Source: Faecalitalea sp. UBA4312 (GTDB taxonomy: Bacteria; Bacillota_I; Bacilli_A; Erysipelotrichales; Erysipelotrichaceae). From it: DNA of 5,636 nucleotides. The notes under the pieces are model-generated. The model was not told where the DNA came from. It did no database searches and saw only the letters and a program-made list of their open reading frames with translations. The DNA lies in contig DGUK01000063.1 of NCBI GenBank assembly GCA_002394635.1, positions 1 to 5,636 of the forward strand. The letters are read 5' to 3'. Positions 1-5,456 of the stretch are shown here, piece by piece; within the stretch, counting starts at the first letter, position 1; every line of letters begins with the position of its first letter. The position numbers and the translations under genes are program-made.

Positions 1-785
1 TCAATATAATCATCAGCCATAATTGGCAAAGGCTCACCGTTGGCCGGATTGATTGCATGACATCCTACAATATCTTTATATCTTTCATCGTCCGGGTGTA
101 CAAAGATAGCTTGGTCTGCAAACATCGTTTCAGGACGTGTGGTTGCTATAACCAAGTCCATATTCTTTTCAACAACTTTGTATTTGAAGTAGTACATATG
201 ACCCATAATTTCTTTATGCTCCACTTCAATATTGGATAATGCTGTCATAGCTGCAGGATCCCAGTTGATGATGCGTTCTCCTTGATAAATCAGGCCTTCA
301 TTATATAAATCCACAAAAACCTTACGGACAGCATGAGACAGTCCTTCGTCCATAGTAAAACGCTCACGGCTGTAATCGAGGGATAATCCCATCTTTGCCC
401 ATTGTGAACGAATGGTCGAAGCATATTCTTCTTTCCATTCCCAAGCTCTCTCTAAGAATTTTTCTCTTCCGATATCATATCGGGAAATCCCTTCATTCCG
501 CAATCGCTCGTCGACCTTGGCCTGGGTTGCAATACCGGCATGATCCATACCAGCCAGCCATAATACATCATAACCGCGTAATCGTTTATAACGACATAAA
601 ATATCTTGGATTGTTGTATCCCATGCATGACCTAAATGCAGTTTTCCGGTTACGTTCGGTGGCGGTATAACAATACAGTATGGATGCTTAGAAATATCCC
701 CTGCTGTAAAATAACTGTTTTTTAGCCAATCTGCATAATGATGCTCTTCCACTTTTAAATGATCATACTTTGGTGCCATTTCCAT
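1..785 (-). CDS. valS: Valyl-tRNA synthetase, N-terminal part (cut by window edge)
   Basis: Cytoplasmic class I aminoacyl-tRNA synthetase that charges tRNA-Val with valine using ATP. An uninterrupted frame of 261 codons is visible and the gene continues past position 1; the family is usually about 870-950 residues, so roughly the first 30 percent is here. Seen: [14 protein letters not shown] at residues 41-54, carrying the HIGH signature as H50-L-G-H53, then [10 protein letters not shown] at 79-88, which is typical of ValRS. NWDPAA lies at 175-180, and the start of the editing (CP1) domain has TTRPET at 215-220 and HPDDERY at 230-236. The KMSKS loop and anticodon-binding region lie outside the window. 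I chose the ATG at 785 over the in-frame ATG at 779 because AAGGAGG ends 7 bases before 785 but 13 before 779. The T-box leader just upstream, with a GUA specifier, independently supports the valine identity. Confidence 0.97.
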   Translation of the reverse strand, partial: MEMAPKYDHLKVEEHHYADWLKNSYFTAGDISKHPYCIVIPPPNVTGKLHLGHAWDTTIQDILCRYKRLRGYDVLWLAGMDHAGIATQAKVDERLRNEGISRYDIGREKFLERAWEWKEEYASTIRSQWAKMGLSLDYSRERFTMDEGLSHAVRKVFVDLYNEGLIYQGERIINWDPAAMTALSNIEVEHKEIMGHMYYFKYKVVEKNMDLVIATTRPETMFADQAIFVHPDDERYKDIVGCHAINPANGEPLPIMADDYI

Positions 786-792
786 AGATATT

Positions 793-799
793 CCTCCTT
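793..799 (-). promoter_or_regulatory. valS ribosome binding site
   Basis: AAGGAGG lies 7 bases upstream of the ATG at 785, and it decides between the two close ATG codons at 785 and 779. It begins only 2 bases after the end of the T-box terminator (801), so it is transcribed only if the terminator is not used. Confidence 0.85.
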
Positions 800-800
800 A

Positions 801-830
801 ATAAAAAGCACATCCTGAAAGGACGTGCTT
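801..830 (-). terminator. T-box regulated terminator before valS
   Basis: On the minus strand AAGCACGTCC (830-821) pairs with GGATGTGCTT (815-806) over 10 continuous pairs, one of them G-U, around the loop TTTCA. A T-rich tail TTTAT follows. The left arm, ACGTCC at 826-821, is also the right arm of the antiterminator, so the two folds exclude each other. Confidence 0.93.
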
Positions 831-1020
831 GACGTGGTACCACCTAACTTCGTATATACAAAATATACCTTCATCACATAACGCCGTGTTTGCGTGTTTT
901 CTTACTCAATTGGGAAAACAAGCTCCCAGACTACCTTCTTCTTTCTTTCATACTTTTTTCCACCAACCAAAAGCTCTCTGCAATGAAATGTAAAGAATAC
1001 TCCTTCTGTTCTCAGCCTAT
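801..1020 (-). ncRNA. T-box riboswitch (valine) controlling valS
   Basis: cis-acting leader that senses uncharged tRNA-Val and lets transcription run into valS. Seen: the T-box sequence AGGTGGTACCACG at 845-833. The antiterminator can form from AGG (845-843) with CCT (822-820) and ACGT (835-832) with ACGT (826-823), bulging out TGGTACC. The bulge's UGGU would pair with an NCCA end whose discriminator base is A. Stem I: the base CAGA (near 1006-1003) pairs with TCTG (930-927). An S-turn type GGAGTA follows, and the upper helix forms from TTCTTT/TTTCAT and ATGAAA/AAAGAA. The conserved GGTTGGTG distal-loop motif lies near 968-961. The likely specifier is GTA (934-932), a valine codon followed by a purine, just before the closing TCTG. 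A hairpin GTATAT/ATATAC near 868-852 fits stem III. The 5' boundary is inferred from the promoter. Confidence 0.95.
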
Positions 1021-1026
1021 GGATTT

Positions 1027-1054
1027 AGTTTATCAAATCGGTTAAAAAATTCAA
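1027..1054 (-). promoter_or_regulatory. Predicted sigma-A promoter for the T-box/valS transcript
   Basis: TTGAAT (1054-1049) and TAAACT (1032-1027) are separated by 16 bases, putting the start near 1020, just before stem I of the T-box. The -35 box begins 9 bases after the stop codon of the upstream peptidase gene. Both boxes are imperfect matches. A weak A/T-only inverted repeat (AAAATT/AATTTT, about 1064-1046) overlaps the -35 and is not a convincing terminator for the peptidase gene. Confidence 0.6.
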
Positions 1055-1062
1055 GTGAAATT

Positions 1063-2748
1063 TTATGTTCTTTGTACGATCCAATGCCGGATTGCCTGCA
1101 TAACCTCATGTAAACAGCCTGGATCCATTGGATTTCGTAAACCAGCTTCCTCCAGAATGGCTGTAAAAGTTTTTGTTCCCCCGATTTCACATATATGCTT
1201 GTAGTCCCGCATCACATCCGGATCGTTCTTCTCAGAACGGATAAACATCTGAAAAGCACATACTTGCGCTAACGTATAATCAATATAATAGAAAGGATCC
1301 ATGAACACATGCAGCTGTCTTAACCACCAGCCGCCATTTTCCAAGATCGGAATCTCATCATAATTTTTATATGGAAGATACATTTTTTCCAGCTTCCGAT
1401 AGGCATGCATACGTTGCGTATGATTCCACTCTGGGTTCTGATAGATAACATGTTGGAAATGATCGATCAATGCACCATAAGGCAAAAACTTCACTGCGTC
1501 CGCCATATGCTTATAGTAAAATTTATCACTATCCCTATCGAAAAATAACGGCATCCAAGGATACGTTAAGAATTCCATGGACATCGAATGGATTTCGCAT
1601 GATTCATACGTAGGCCAGATGCATGTGTTCGGAATAATATTCTGTGATTTATATACCTGATAGGCATGACCAGCTTCATGCGTCAATGTATCCACATCAC
1701 TGCTGGTTCCATTAAAGTTAGCAAAAATAAAAGGGGCCTTATAAGTTGGTATATAAGTGCAATAGCCACCGGATGCCTTATTCGGCTTGGAAACTAGATC
1801 CATTAATTGGTTTTCCGTAAGATAATCAAAGAAAGATCCAATATCCGGATCCAGTTCATGATACATCTTTTTAGCCCGTTCCACCATTTGTTGCGCATTG
1901 TATTTCGGAACTGGATTTCCATCTGGAAATTCTATTTTTTCATCCCATGCATAAACATCTTGTACAGCCAGGCGCCGCTTTTGGAAACCATATAATTTTT
2001 CGGCTACCGGTACAACATCCTTCAATATTTCTCGGCGGTACGATTCAATGTCCTTCCAAGTGTAATCAAACCGGTGCATTCGGTAATATCCAAACTCGAC
2101 ATAATCAGTATATCCCATTTTTTTGGCCATTTTCGTTCGTACTTTAACAAGATGATCAAAAATATCACCCAATACAGATTCATTATCGGAAAACCAGTTC
2201 CAATAAGCCAAGGTAGCTTCTTTACGGATAGTACGATCTATATCGTTCATCCATTTGCTTAATTCGGACAATGTATAAATTCCGTTCTGAAAAGGCACTT
2301 GTGCCGAAGCAATCGTATTCTGATACATCGTCATCCACCTGTTTTCTTCTTTTAGTTCTTCCAGTATTTTTTCATTAAAGCATTTATCATCCATTGCTTT
2401 TGCCATAAAAAATGTTTCTGGAATCTTAAATCGGATTTCAGGCAGACACGGATGTTCTACAAACTTCGTATAAGCATCATTAAACAGATTTTGGATCTCA
2501 GGCATCCATTCATTCAAATAATCATTTTCCGTTTCATAGAACGGATCTTTTGTATCAATAGAATGCCGGATCGAGCATATGGTTTCATTGGATTCTGTTT
2601 CTTTTTCTAGTTGATCAATTTCCTGAAATATCTTATACAATGACTGTCCATCCGTACATTTATCCATTCGTTTCATACAATGCTCGATCTTATTCTTAAC
2701 TTCTAGATAATTCGGACGTTCATATATAAACTCATTGAAAATCATCAT
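1063..2748 (-). CDS. M3-family oligoendopeptidase (zinc metallopeptidase)
   Basis: Predicted cytoplasmic peptidase that cuts short peptides, probably in peptide turnover; the exact substrate is not shown by sequence. The 561-residue frame contains the zinc motif HEAGH at 357-361, with H357 and H361 as ligands and E358 as the catalytic base. E385, in the segment CEIHSMSMEF 24 residues after H361, is the expected third ligand by comparison with thimet oligopeptidase. The N-terminal part (about 1-200) is charged and helix-rich, and the C-terminal part carries the tyrosine-rich MDPFYYIDYTLAQ (483-495), which fits the M3 substrate-binding region. Length and wording match the M3 branch annotated as distinct from PepF, so no symbol is given. 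No signal peptide or membrane segment is seen. The start at 2748 follows AAAGGA with 5 bases between; the next codon (2745) is also ATG and equally possible. The ptsI terminator lies just upstream, leaving little room for a separate promoter. Confidence 0.93.
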   Translation of the reverse strand: MMIFNEFIYERPNYLEVKNKIEHCMKRMDKCTDGQSLYKIFQEIDQLEKETESNETICSIRHSIDTKDPFYETENDYLNEWMPEIQNLFNDAYTKFVEHPCLPEIRFKIPETFFMAKAMDDKCFNEKILEELKEENRWMTMYQNTIASAQVPFQNGIYTLSELSKWMNDIDRTIRKEATLAYWNWFSDNESVLGDIFDHLVKVRTKMAKKMGYTDYVEFGYYRMHRFDYTWKDIESYRREILKDVVPVAEKLYGFQKRRLAVQDVYAWDEKIEFPDGNPVPKYNAQQMVERAKKMYHELDPDIGSFFDYLTENQLMDLVSKPNKASGGYCTYIPTYKAPFIFANFNGTSSDVDTLTHEAGHAYQVYKSQNIIPNTCIWPTYESCEIHSMSMEFLTYPWMPLFFDRDSDKFYYKHMADAVKFLPYGALIDHFQHVIYQNPEWNHTQRMHAYRKLEKMYLPYKNYDEIPILENGGWWLRQLHVFMDPFYYIDYTLAQVCAFQMFIRSEKNDPDVMRDYKHICEIGGTKTFTAILEEAGLRNPMDPGCLHEVMQAIRHWIVQRT

Positions 2749-2763
2749 TCTATTCCTTTCATG

Positions 2764-2787
2764 AAAAAAGCGAGGTTTCCCTCGCTT
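2764..2787 (-). terminator. Rho-independent terminator after ptsI
   Basis: AAGCGAGG (2787-2780) and CCTCGCTT (2775-2768) form a perfect 8-pair stem with a GAAA tetraloop (GNRA type). Counting the last two stem bases, six T residues run from 2769 to 2764. It starts 10 bases after the ptsI stop codon and ends only 15 bases before the start of the peptidase gene, so it also sits in that gene's upstream region. Confidence 0.92.
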
Positions 2788-2797
2788 AATGAATCAA

Positions 2798-4501
2798 TTA
2801 TCCGGCTAAAGCAGCTTTCACAACTTCAGTTACTTCATCGATTGTGTCTTTTTCAACACATTCAGCAGCCAATTTCTGGGCATCAGAGAAGTTCATGTTG
2901 TTGATGATCTTACGAGCTTTAAGAATCTGTGTTGCACTCATGGAGAATTCATCCAGTCCTAATCCCAACAATACCGGAGCAGAAATAGGATCACCAGCCA
3001 TAGCTCCACACATTCCTACCCAACTGCCGTTTTTATGAGCACCTTCAATTGTCATTTTAATCAGACGTAAGATGCTTGGGTTCATAGGCTGATACAGGTA
3101 AGATACATGCTCAGACATACGGTCAGCAGCCATTGAATACTGAATCAGGTCATTCGTACCGATTGAGAAGAAGTCAGCATATTTTGAAAACTGATCCGCT
3201 AATACAGCAGCGGCAGGAATTTCAACCATCATACCGATTTCGATATCATCAGCTACTGCTACACCTTCCGCAATTAATTTAGCCTTTTCTTCTTCGAAGA
3301 TGGCCTTTGCATCTCTGAACTCTTTAATTGTTGCAATCATAGGGAACATGATAGCTAATTTACCATAAACAGACGCACGGCATAATGCACGTAACTGTGT
3401 ACGGAAGATATCTGTTTCTTTCAGGCAAAGACGAATAGCACGATAACCTAAGAACGGGTTCATTTCCTGTGGGAACTCATAATAAGTCAGGTGTTTGTCA
3501 CCACCGATATCCAATGTACGTACTACAACACGTTTACCCTGCATACCTTCCAATACTTGTTTATAAGCTTCAAATTGTTCGTCTTCTGTTGGGAAGTGAT
3601 CGCTGTCCATGTACAAGAATTCCGTACGGAACAATCCAACGCCTTCTCCACCATTCTTTAATACGCCTTCAACATCCTTGAATCCACCGATATTTCCGGC
3701 AATATCCACTTTATGTCCATCAGGAGTAACACTTTCCTGGTTAACCAATACTTTTAATGCTTCCTTTTCTTCTGCATAAGCTTTCGCTTTTGCTTCGTAT
3801 TTGGCAACAGTTGCATCATCCGGATTGATTACAATTTCACCATCCAAAGCATCCAAAGCAAGAATATCACCATTTACACAGGCTTCCATAACACCTGGAC
3901 ATCCAACAACAGCCGGAATTTCCAGAGAGTTCGCCATAATAGCCGAATGAGAAGTTTTTCCACCAATTTCAGTAGCGAAACCTTTTACAAACTCATTTAG
4001 CTGTGCTGTATCACTTGGAGTCAGGTCATGAGCAACGATAATAGTCGGTTCAGCGATTGCTGTCAGATCAGGAATTTCCAGACCCAGTAAATTACATTTT
4101 AAACGGAAAGTAACGTCTTTAACATCAGCAGCTCTTTCACGGAAGTAATCATTATCCATGCTTTCAAACATAGCCACCATCATATTTGCTACTTCATCCG
4201 TTGCATATTCGGCATTTACATTTTCAGTTTCGATTTTTGTACGGATCTGACCAGCTAATTCAGGGTCATTCGCCATCATTAAATGAGCATCGAAAACAGC
4301 CAGTTCTTCAGGGCTTAAACGCTTAGCAGCTCTTTCTTTAACCCCCTCGATATCTGTTGTTGTCTTCGCTAAAGCAGCATCAAATTTTGCGATTTCGTCC
4401 GCAGCTACACCGCTCTTCTTTTCGATTACAACTTTTGGTGTTTCTAATTTGTAAACCTTAGCAACAGAAACACCAGCACTTGCAGCAATACCTTTTAACA
4501 T
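2798..4501 (-). CDS. ptsI: Phosphoenolpyruvate-protein phosphotransferase (PTS enzyme I)
   Basis: First enzyme of the sugar phosphotransferase system: it takes phosphate from phosphoenolpyruvate onto a histidine and passes it to HPr in the cytoplasm. The 567 residues match the usual length (about 570-575). Seen in order: N-terminal HPr-binding helical region; swivelling phosphohistidine domain with GGKTSHSAIMA, active His H185; then the PEP-binding barrel with GEGVGLFRTEF (R292), VVVRTLDIGGDK (R328), MMVEIPAAA (E427) and IGTNDLIQY (N450, D451). The catalytic cysteine is C498 in GMCGAMAGDP. All key residues are intact, so it should be active. The start ATG at 4501 follows AGGAGG with a 7-base spacer. 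ptsH, its usual Firmicutes partner, is not directly upstream; an ECF transporter gene with its own terminator is there. It appears to be transcribed alone from the promoter at 4582-4554, with a cre site at the start point. Confidence 0.98.
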   Translation of the reverse strand: MLKGIAASAGVSVAKVYKLETPKVVIEKKSGVAADEIAKFDAALAKTTTDIEGVKERAAKRLSPEELAVFDAHLMMANDPELAGQIRTKIETENVNAEYATDEVANMMVAMFESMDNDYFRERAADVKDVTFRLKCNLLGLEIPDLTAIAEPTIIVAHDLTPSDTAQLNEFVKGFATEIGGKTSHSAIMANSLEIPAVVGCPGVMEACVNGDILALDALDGEIVINPDDATVAKYEAKAKAYAEEKEALKVLVNQESVTPDGHKVDIAGNIGGFKDVEGVLKNGGEGVGLFRTEFLYMDSDHFPTEDEQFEAYKQVLEGMQGKRVVVRTLDIGGDKHLTYYEFPQEMNPFLGYRAIRLCLKETDIFRTQLRALCRASVYGKLAIMFPMIATIKEFRDAKAIFEEEKAKLIAEGVAVADDIEIGMMVEIPAAAVLADQFSKYADFFSIGTNDLIQYSMAADRMSEHVSYLYQPMNPSILRLIKMTIEGAHKNGSWVGMCGAMAGDPISAPVLLGLGLDEFSMSATQILKARKIINNMNFSDAQKLAAECVEKDTIDEVTEVVKAALAG

Positions 4502-4521
4502 TATGTATCCTCCTATAATTC

Positions 4522-4541
4522 AAGGCGTTTTAAAACGCTTT
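4522..4541. repeat. Near-perfect palindrome in the ptsI leader
   Basis: GCGTTTTAAAACGC (4525-4538) is a perfect 14-base palindrome, extended to 20 bases (4522-4541) with one mismatch. Its centre (4531/4532) is about 5 bases from the centre of the overlapping cre site, so the palindrome is not just the cre symmetry. As RNA it would be a small hairpin near the 5' end of the ptsI mRNA, 8 bases ahead of the ribosome binding site at 4514-4509. It has no T tract and is not a terminator. Confidence 0.7.
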
Positions 4542-4544
4542 CAT
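4530..4544 (-). promoter_or_regulatory. cre site (predicted CcpA operator) at the ptsI transcription start
   Basis: ATGAAAGCGTTTTAA on the minus strand matches the strong Bacillus consensus WTGAAARCGYTTWNN at every position. Against the looser WTGNAANCGNWNNCW it has one mismatch (A in place of the second-last C). The predicted start of transcription is near 4547, so the site covers about +3 to +17, a position where CcpA usually represses. The motif match is seen; control by CcpA is inferred, because no ccpA gene is in the window. Confidence 0.7.
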
Positions 4545-4553
4545 CTAGTAGAA

Positions 4554-4582
4554 ATTTTATCACTAAATGTACTGTATCGCAA
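4554..4582 (-). promoter_or_regulatory. Predicted sigma-A promoter for ptsI, extended -10
   Basis: TTGCGA (4582-4577) and TAAAAT (4559-4554) are 17 bases apart, and the -10 is preceded by TGA, giving the extended TGN form. It lies between the terminator of the upstream gene (ending 4601) and ptsI, which indicates that ptsI is transcribed separately. Confidence 0.75.
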
Positions 4583-4600
4583 ATATAAAACATATATAAC

Positions 4601-4628
4601 AAAAAAAGAAACCTTATGAAAAGGTTTC
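4601..4628 (-). terminator. Rho-independent terminator after the ECF transporter gene
   Basis: GAAACCTT (4628-4621) pairs perfectly with AAGGTTTC (4615-4608) around the loop TTCAT, followed by seven T residues (4607-4601). It begins 9 bases after the stop codon of the ECF gene and separates it from ptsI. Confidence 0.93.
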
Positions 4629-4637
4629 AAAAATCAA

Positions 4638-5240
4638 TTAATTCCAAATCTTTTTTAACGGTACACTGACTGCTGCGGATACCACACAGCATACAACCGC
4701 TTCAATGAGTCCCTGAAAGCCAACTAACGCAATCACAAAGGACAAAGGATTATTAACGCCTAAAGCTGTTACTAGCCCCTGTACATAATCACTGTTATAG
4801 AAGAACAGGACCAGCGTACCCATAAAGAACAATGTATTCAGCAAGGCAGCTGACAAACCACCAATAGCACAACTTGTCTTTTCATGTGTCGGTAGAGCTT
4901 TGTGAACAAGTTTATAAACCAGACCACAGCCATATCCCATCAAAATACGTGCAATCACACAAACCACAAAGCATCCAAACGGGTTGATTGTAAACATAGC
5001 CGTGCCCATAGCGCTCTTACCGCTCATTGCGTTAAAGAAGCTCGACAATCCGAATACAGCACCCATAATAGCTCCATCCACAGGTCCCATAACCAAAGCG
5101 GCAATCGCAACTGGTATCGTCAACAAGCTCAGAGATAACGGTCCAATCTGCAGATATCCTAAAGGTGTGTAAGACATAACCACAAGAATCGCAATTAAAA
5201 GTGCCAAAGTTGTCATTCGGCGTACATTTGAGTTTTTCAT
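4638..5240 (-). CDS. ECF transporter S component (substrate-binding membrane protein)
   Basis: Small membrane protein of 200 residues that would capture a vitamin or related micronutrient for an energy-coupling factor transporter. It has about six hydrophobic segments, near residues 10-27, 33-51, 53-70, 84-107, 123-148 and 165-193. A positively charged start (MKNSNVRR) precedes the first. Segment 1 contains A13-LLI-A17, the small-residue AxxxA pattern through which S subunits touch EcfT. The blocks YTPLGYLQIGPLSLSL, ALVMGPVDGAIMGAVFGLSS and INPFGCFV resemble the PF12822/COG4684 group, which includes RibU-, FolT- and PanT-like proteins. I cannot name the substrate: pantothenate, niacin or another vitamin are all possible. 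No ATPase or EcfT gene is adjacent, so it probably shares an energising module encoded elsewhere (group II ECF). The start follows TAGGAGG with a 5-base spacer. It has its own promoter and terminator, so it is likely monocistronic. Confidence 0.88.
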   Translation of the reverse strand: MKNSNVRRMTTLALLIAILVVMSYTPLGYLQIGPLSLSLLTIPVAIAALVMGPVDGAIMGAVFGLSSFFNAMSGKSAMGTAMFTINPFGCFVVCVIARILMGYGCGLVYKLVHKALPTHEKTSCAIGGLSAALLNTLFFMGTLVLFFYNSDYVQGLVTALGVNNPLSFVIALVGFQGLIEAVVCCVVSAAVSVPLKKIWN

Positions 5241-5255
5241 TTTTTCCTCCTACTC

Positions 5256-5274
5256 TCGTTTCTTACGAATACGA
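5256..5274 (-). other. Leader hairpin 2 before the ECF gene
   Basis: TCGT (5274-5271) pairs with ACGA (5259-5256) and TTC (5269-5267) with GAA (5262-5260), with one bulged A and a GTAA (GNRA) loop. It ends 5 bases before the AGGAGG at 5251-5246, so it could influence ribosome access. The stem is short and may be chance. Confidence 0.4.
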
Positions 5275-5288
5275 TGTATCAATAACTC

Positions 5289-5363
5289 TATTTGTGAAAT
5301 ACCAGATTACAGTTTTTCAATCTGTATCTGTTCACACAGTGATTATATAGTGTATTTGTGAAA
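5289..5363 (-). repeat. TTTCACAAATA direct repeats around the ECF gene promoter
   Basis: TTTCACAAATA occurs at 5363-5353 and again at 5299-5289, an exact 11-base direct repeat 64 bases apart, about six helical turns. An inverted half-copy, TGTGAA, lies between them at 5336-5331. One copy lies just upstream of the -10 box and the other in the leader. The pattern fits operator half-sites for an unknown regulator, but A/T-rich DNA produces such repeats by chance too. Confidence 0.45.
5293..5336 (-). other. Leader hairpin 1 before the ECF gene, starting at the predicted transcription start
   Basis: Three stacked helices can form: TGTGAA (5336-5331) with TTCACA (5298-5293); CAGAT (5330-5326) with ATCTG (5307-5303); ACAG (5325-5322) with CTGT (5312-5309). 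The loop has 9 bases, one A is bulged, and a 4-base GTAT lies on one side. That gives 15 pairs in 44 bases. It does not match a riboswitch class that I can recognise (not TPP, FMN, THF or preQ1 by eye). It could be an mRNA-stabilising 5' hairpin, a regulatory RNA fold, or a by-product of DNA operator symmetry. Confidence 0.5.
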
Positions 5364-5370
5364 AAATAAA
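5342..5370 (-). promoter_or_regulatory. Predicted promoter for the ECF transporter gene
   Basis: A perfect -10 TATAAT lies at 5347-5342. The best -35 with 17-base spacing is TTTATT (5370-5365), only three of six matches to TTGACA, so the promoter may need an activator or be weak. Transcription would begin near 5336, giving a leader of about 96 bases. Confidence 0.6.
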
Positions 5371-5456
5371 CTATTATTTTCAATTTTTTTAAAAAGCTCT
5401 GTACTTTGATCCAGGATCTGTCAAATAGACACTGGAATTATCTAAAGTAATTCGTC
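5371..5456. other. Spacer between the IS remnant and the ECF gene promoter
   Basis: No supported gene is seen here. The 5371-5400 part is strongly A/T-rich, with runs of T and A next to the promoter that could act as an UP-like element. On the minus strand a frame from 5526 to 5389 stays open for 45 codons, overlapping the OrfA remnant in another frame and ending in LTDPGSKYRAF. It has no good start codon and I do not recognise it. Confidence 0.4.

Noticed and set aside
57..670. Plus-strand open frames at 57-239 and 395-670
   Set aside because: They lie antisense to the conserved valS frame, have no ribosome binding site or recognisable domain, and are shadows of it.
1045..1064. Possible terminator after the peptidase gene (AAAATT/AATTTT with a T run)
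   Set aside because: The stem is entirely A/T pairs and would be very weak. The T run more likely belongs to the valS promoter spacer.
1807..2262. Three overlapping plus-strand open frames inside the peptidase gene
   Set aside because: They are antisense to a well-supported M3 peptidase and their translations are low-complexity shadow sequence without a family match.
2844..3681. Plus-strand open frames antisense to ptsI (2844-3038 and 3469-3681)
   Set aside because: The ptsI frame has every catalytic residue intact, and the antisense frames have no start signals or domain features.
4520..4534. Second cre-like site on the plus strand (TCAAGGCGTTTTAAA)
   Set aside because: It deviates from the cre consensus at the key G of TGAAA and at one further position. 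It is explained by the palindrome that contains the first site.
4902..5172. Plus-strand open frames antisense to the ECF gene
   Set aside because: They mirror a protein with clear membrane segments. One is histidine/asparagine-rich, as expected from the complement of hydrophobic codons.
5241..5341. Known vitamin riboswitch (TPP, FMN, THF, preQ1) before the ECF gene
   Set aside because: The leader is only about 96 bases and I see none of the conserved cores of these classes. Only generic hairpins can be supported.
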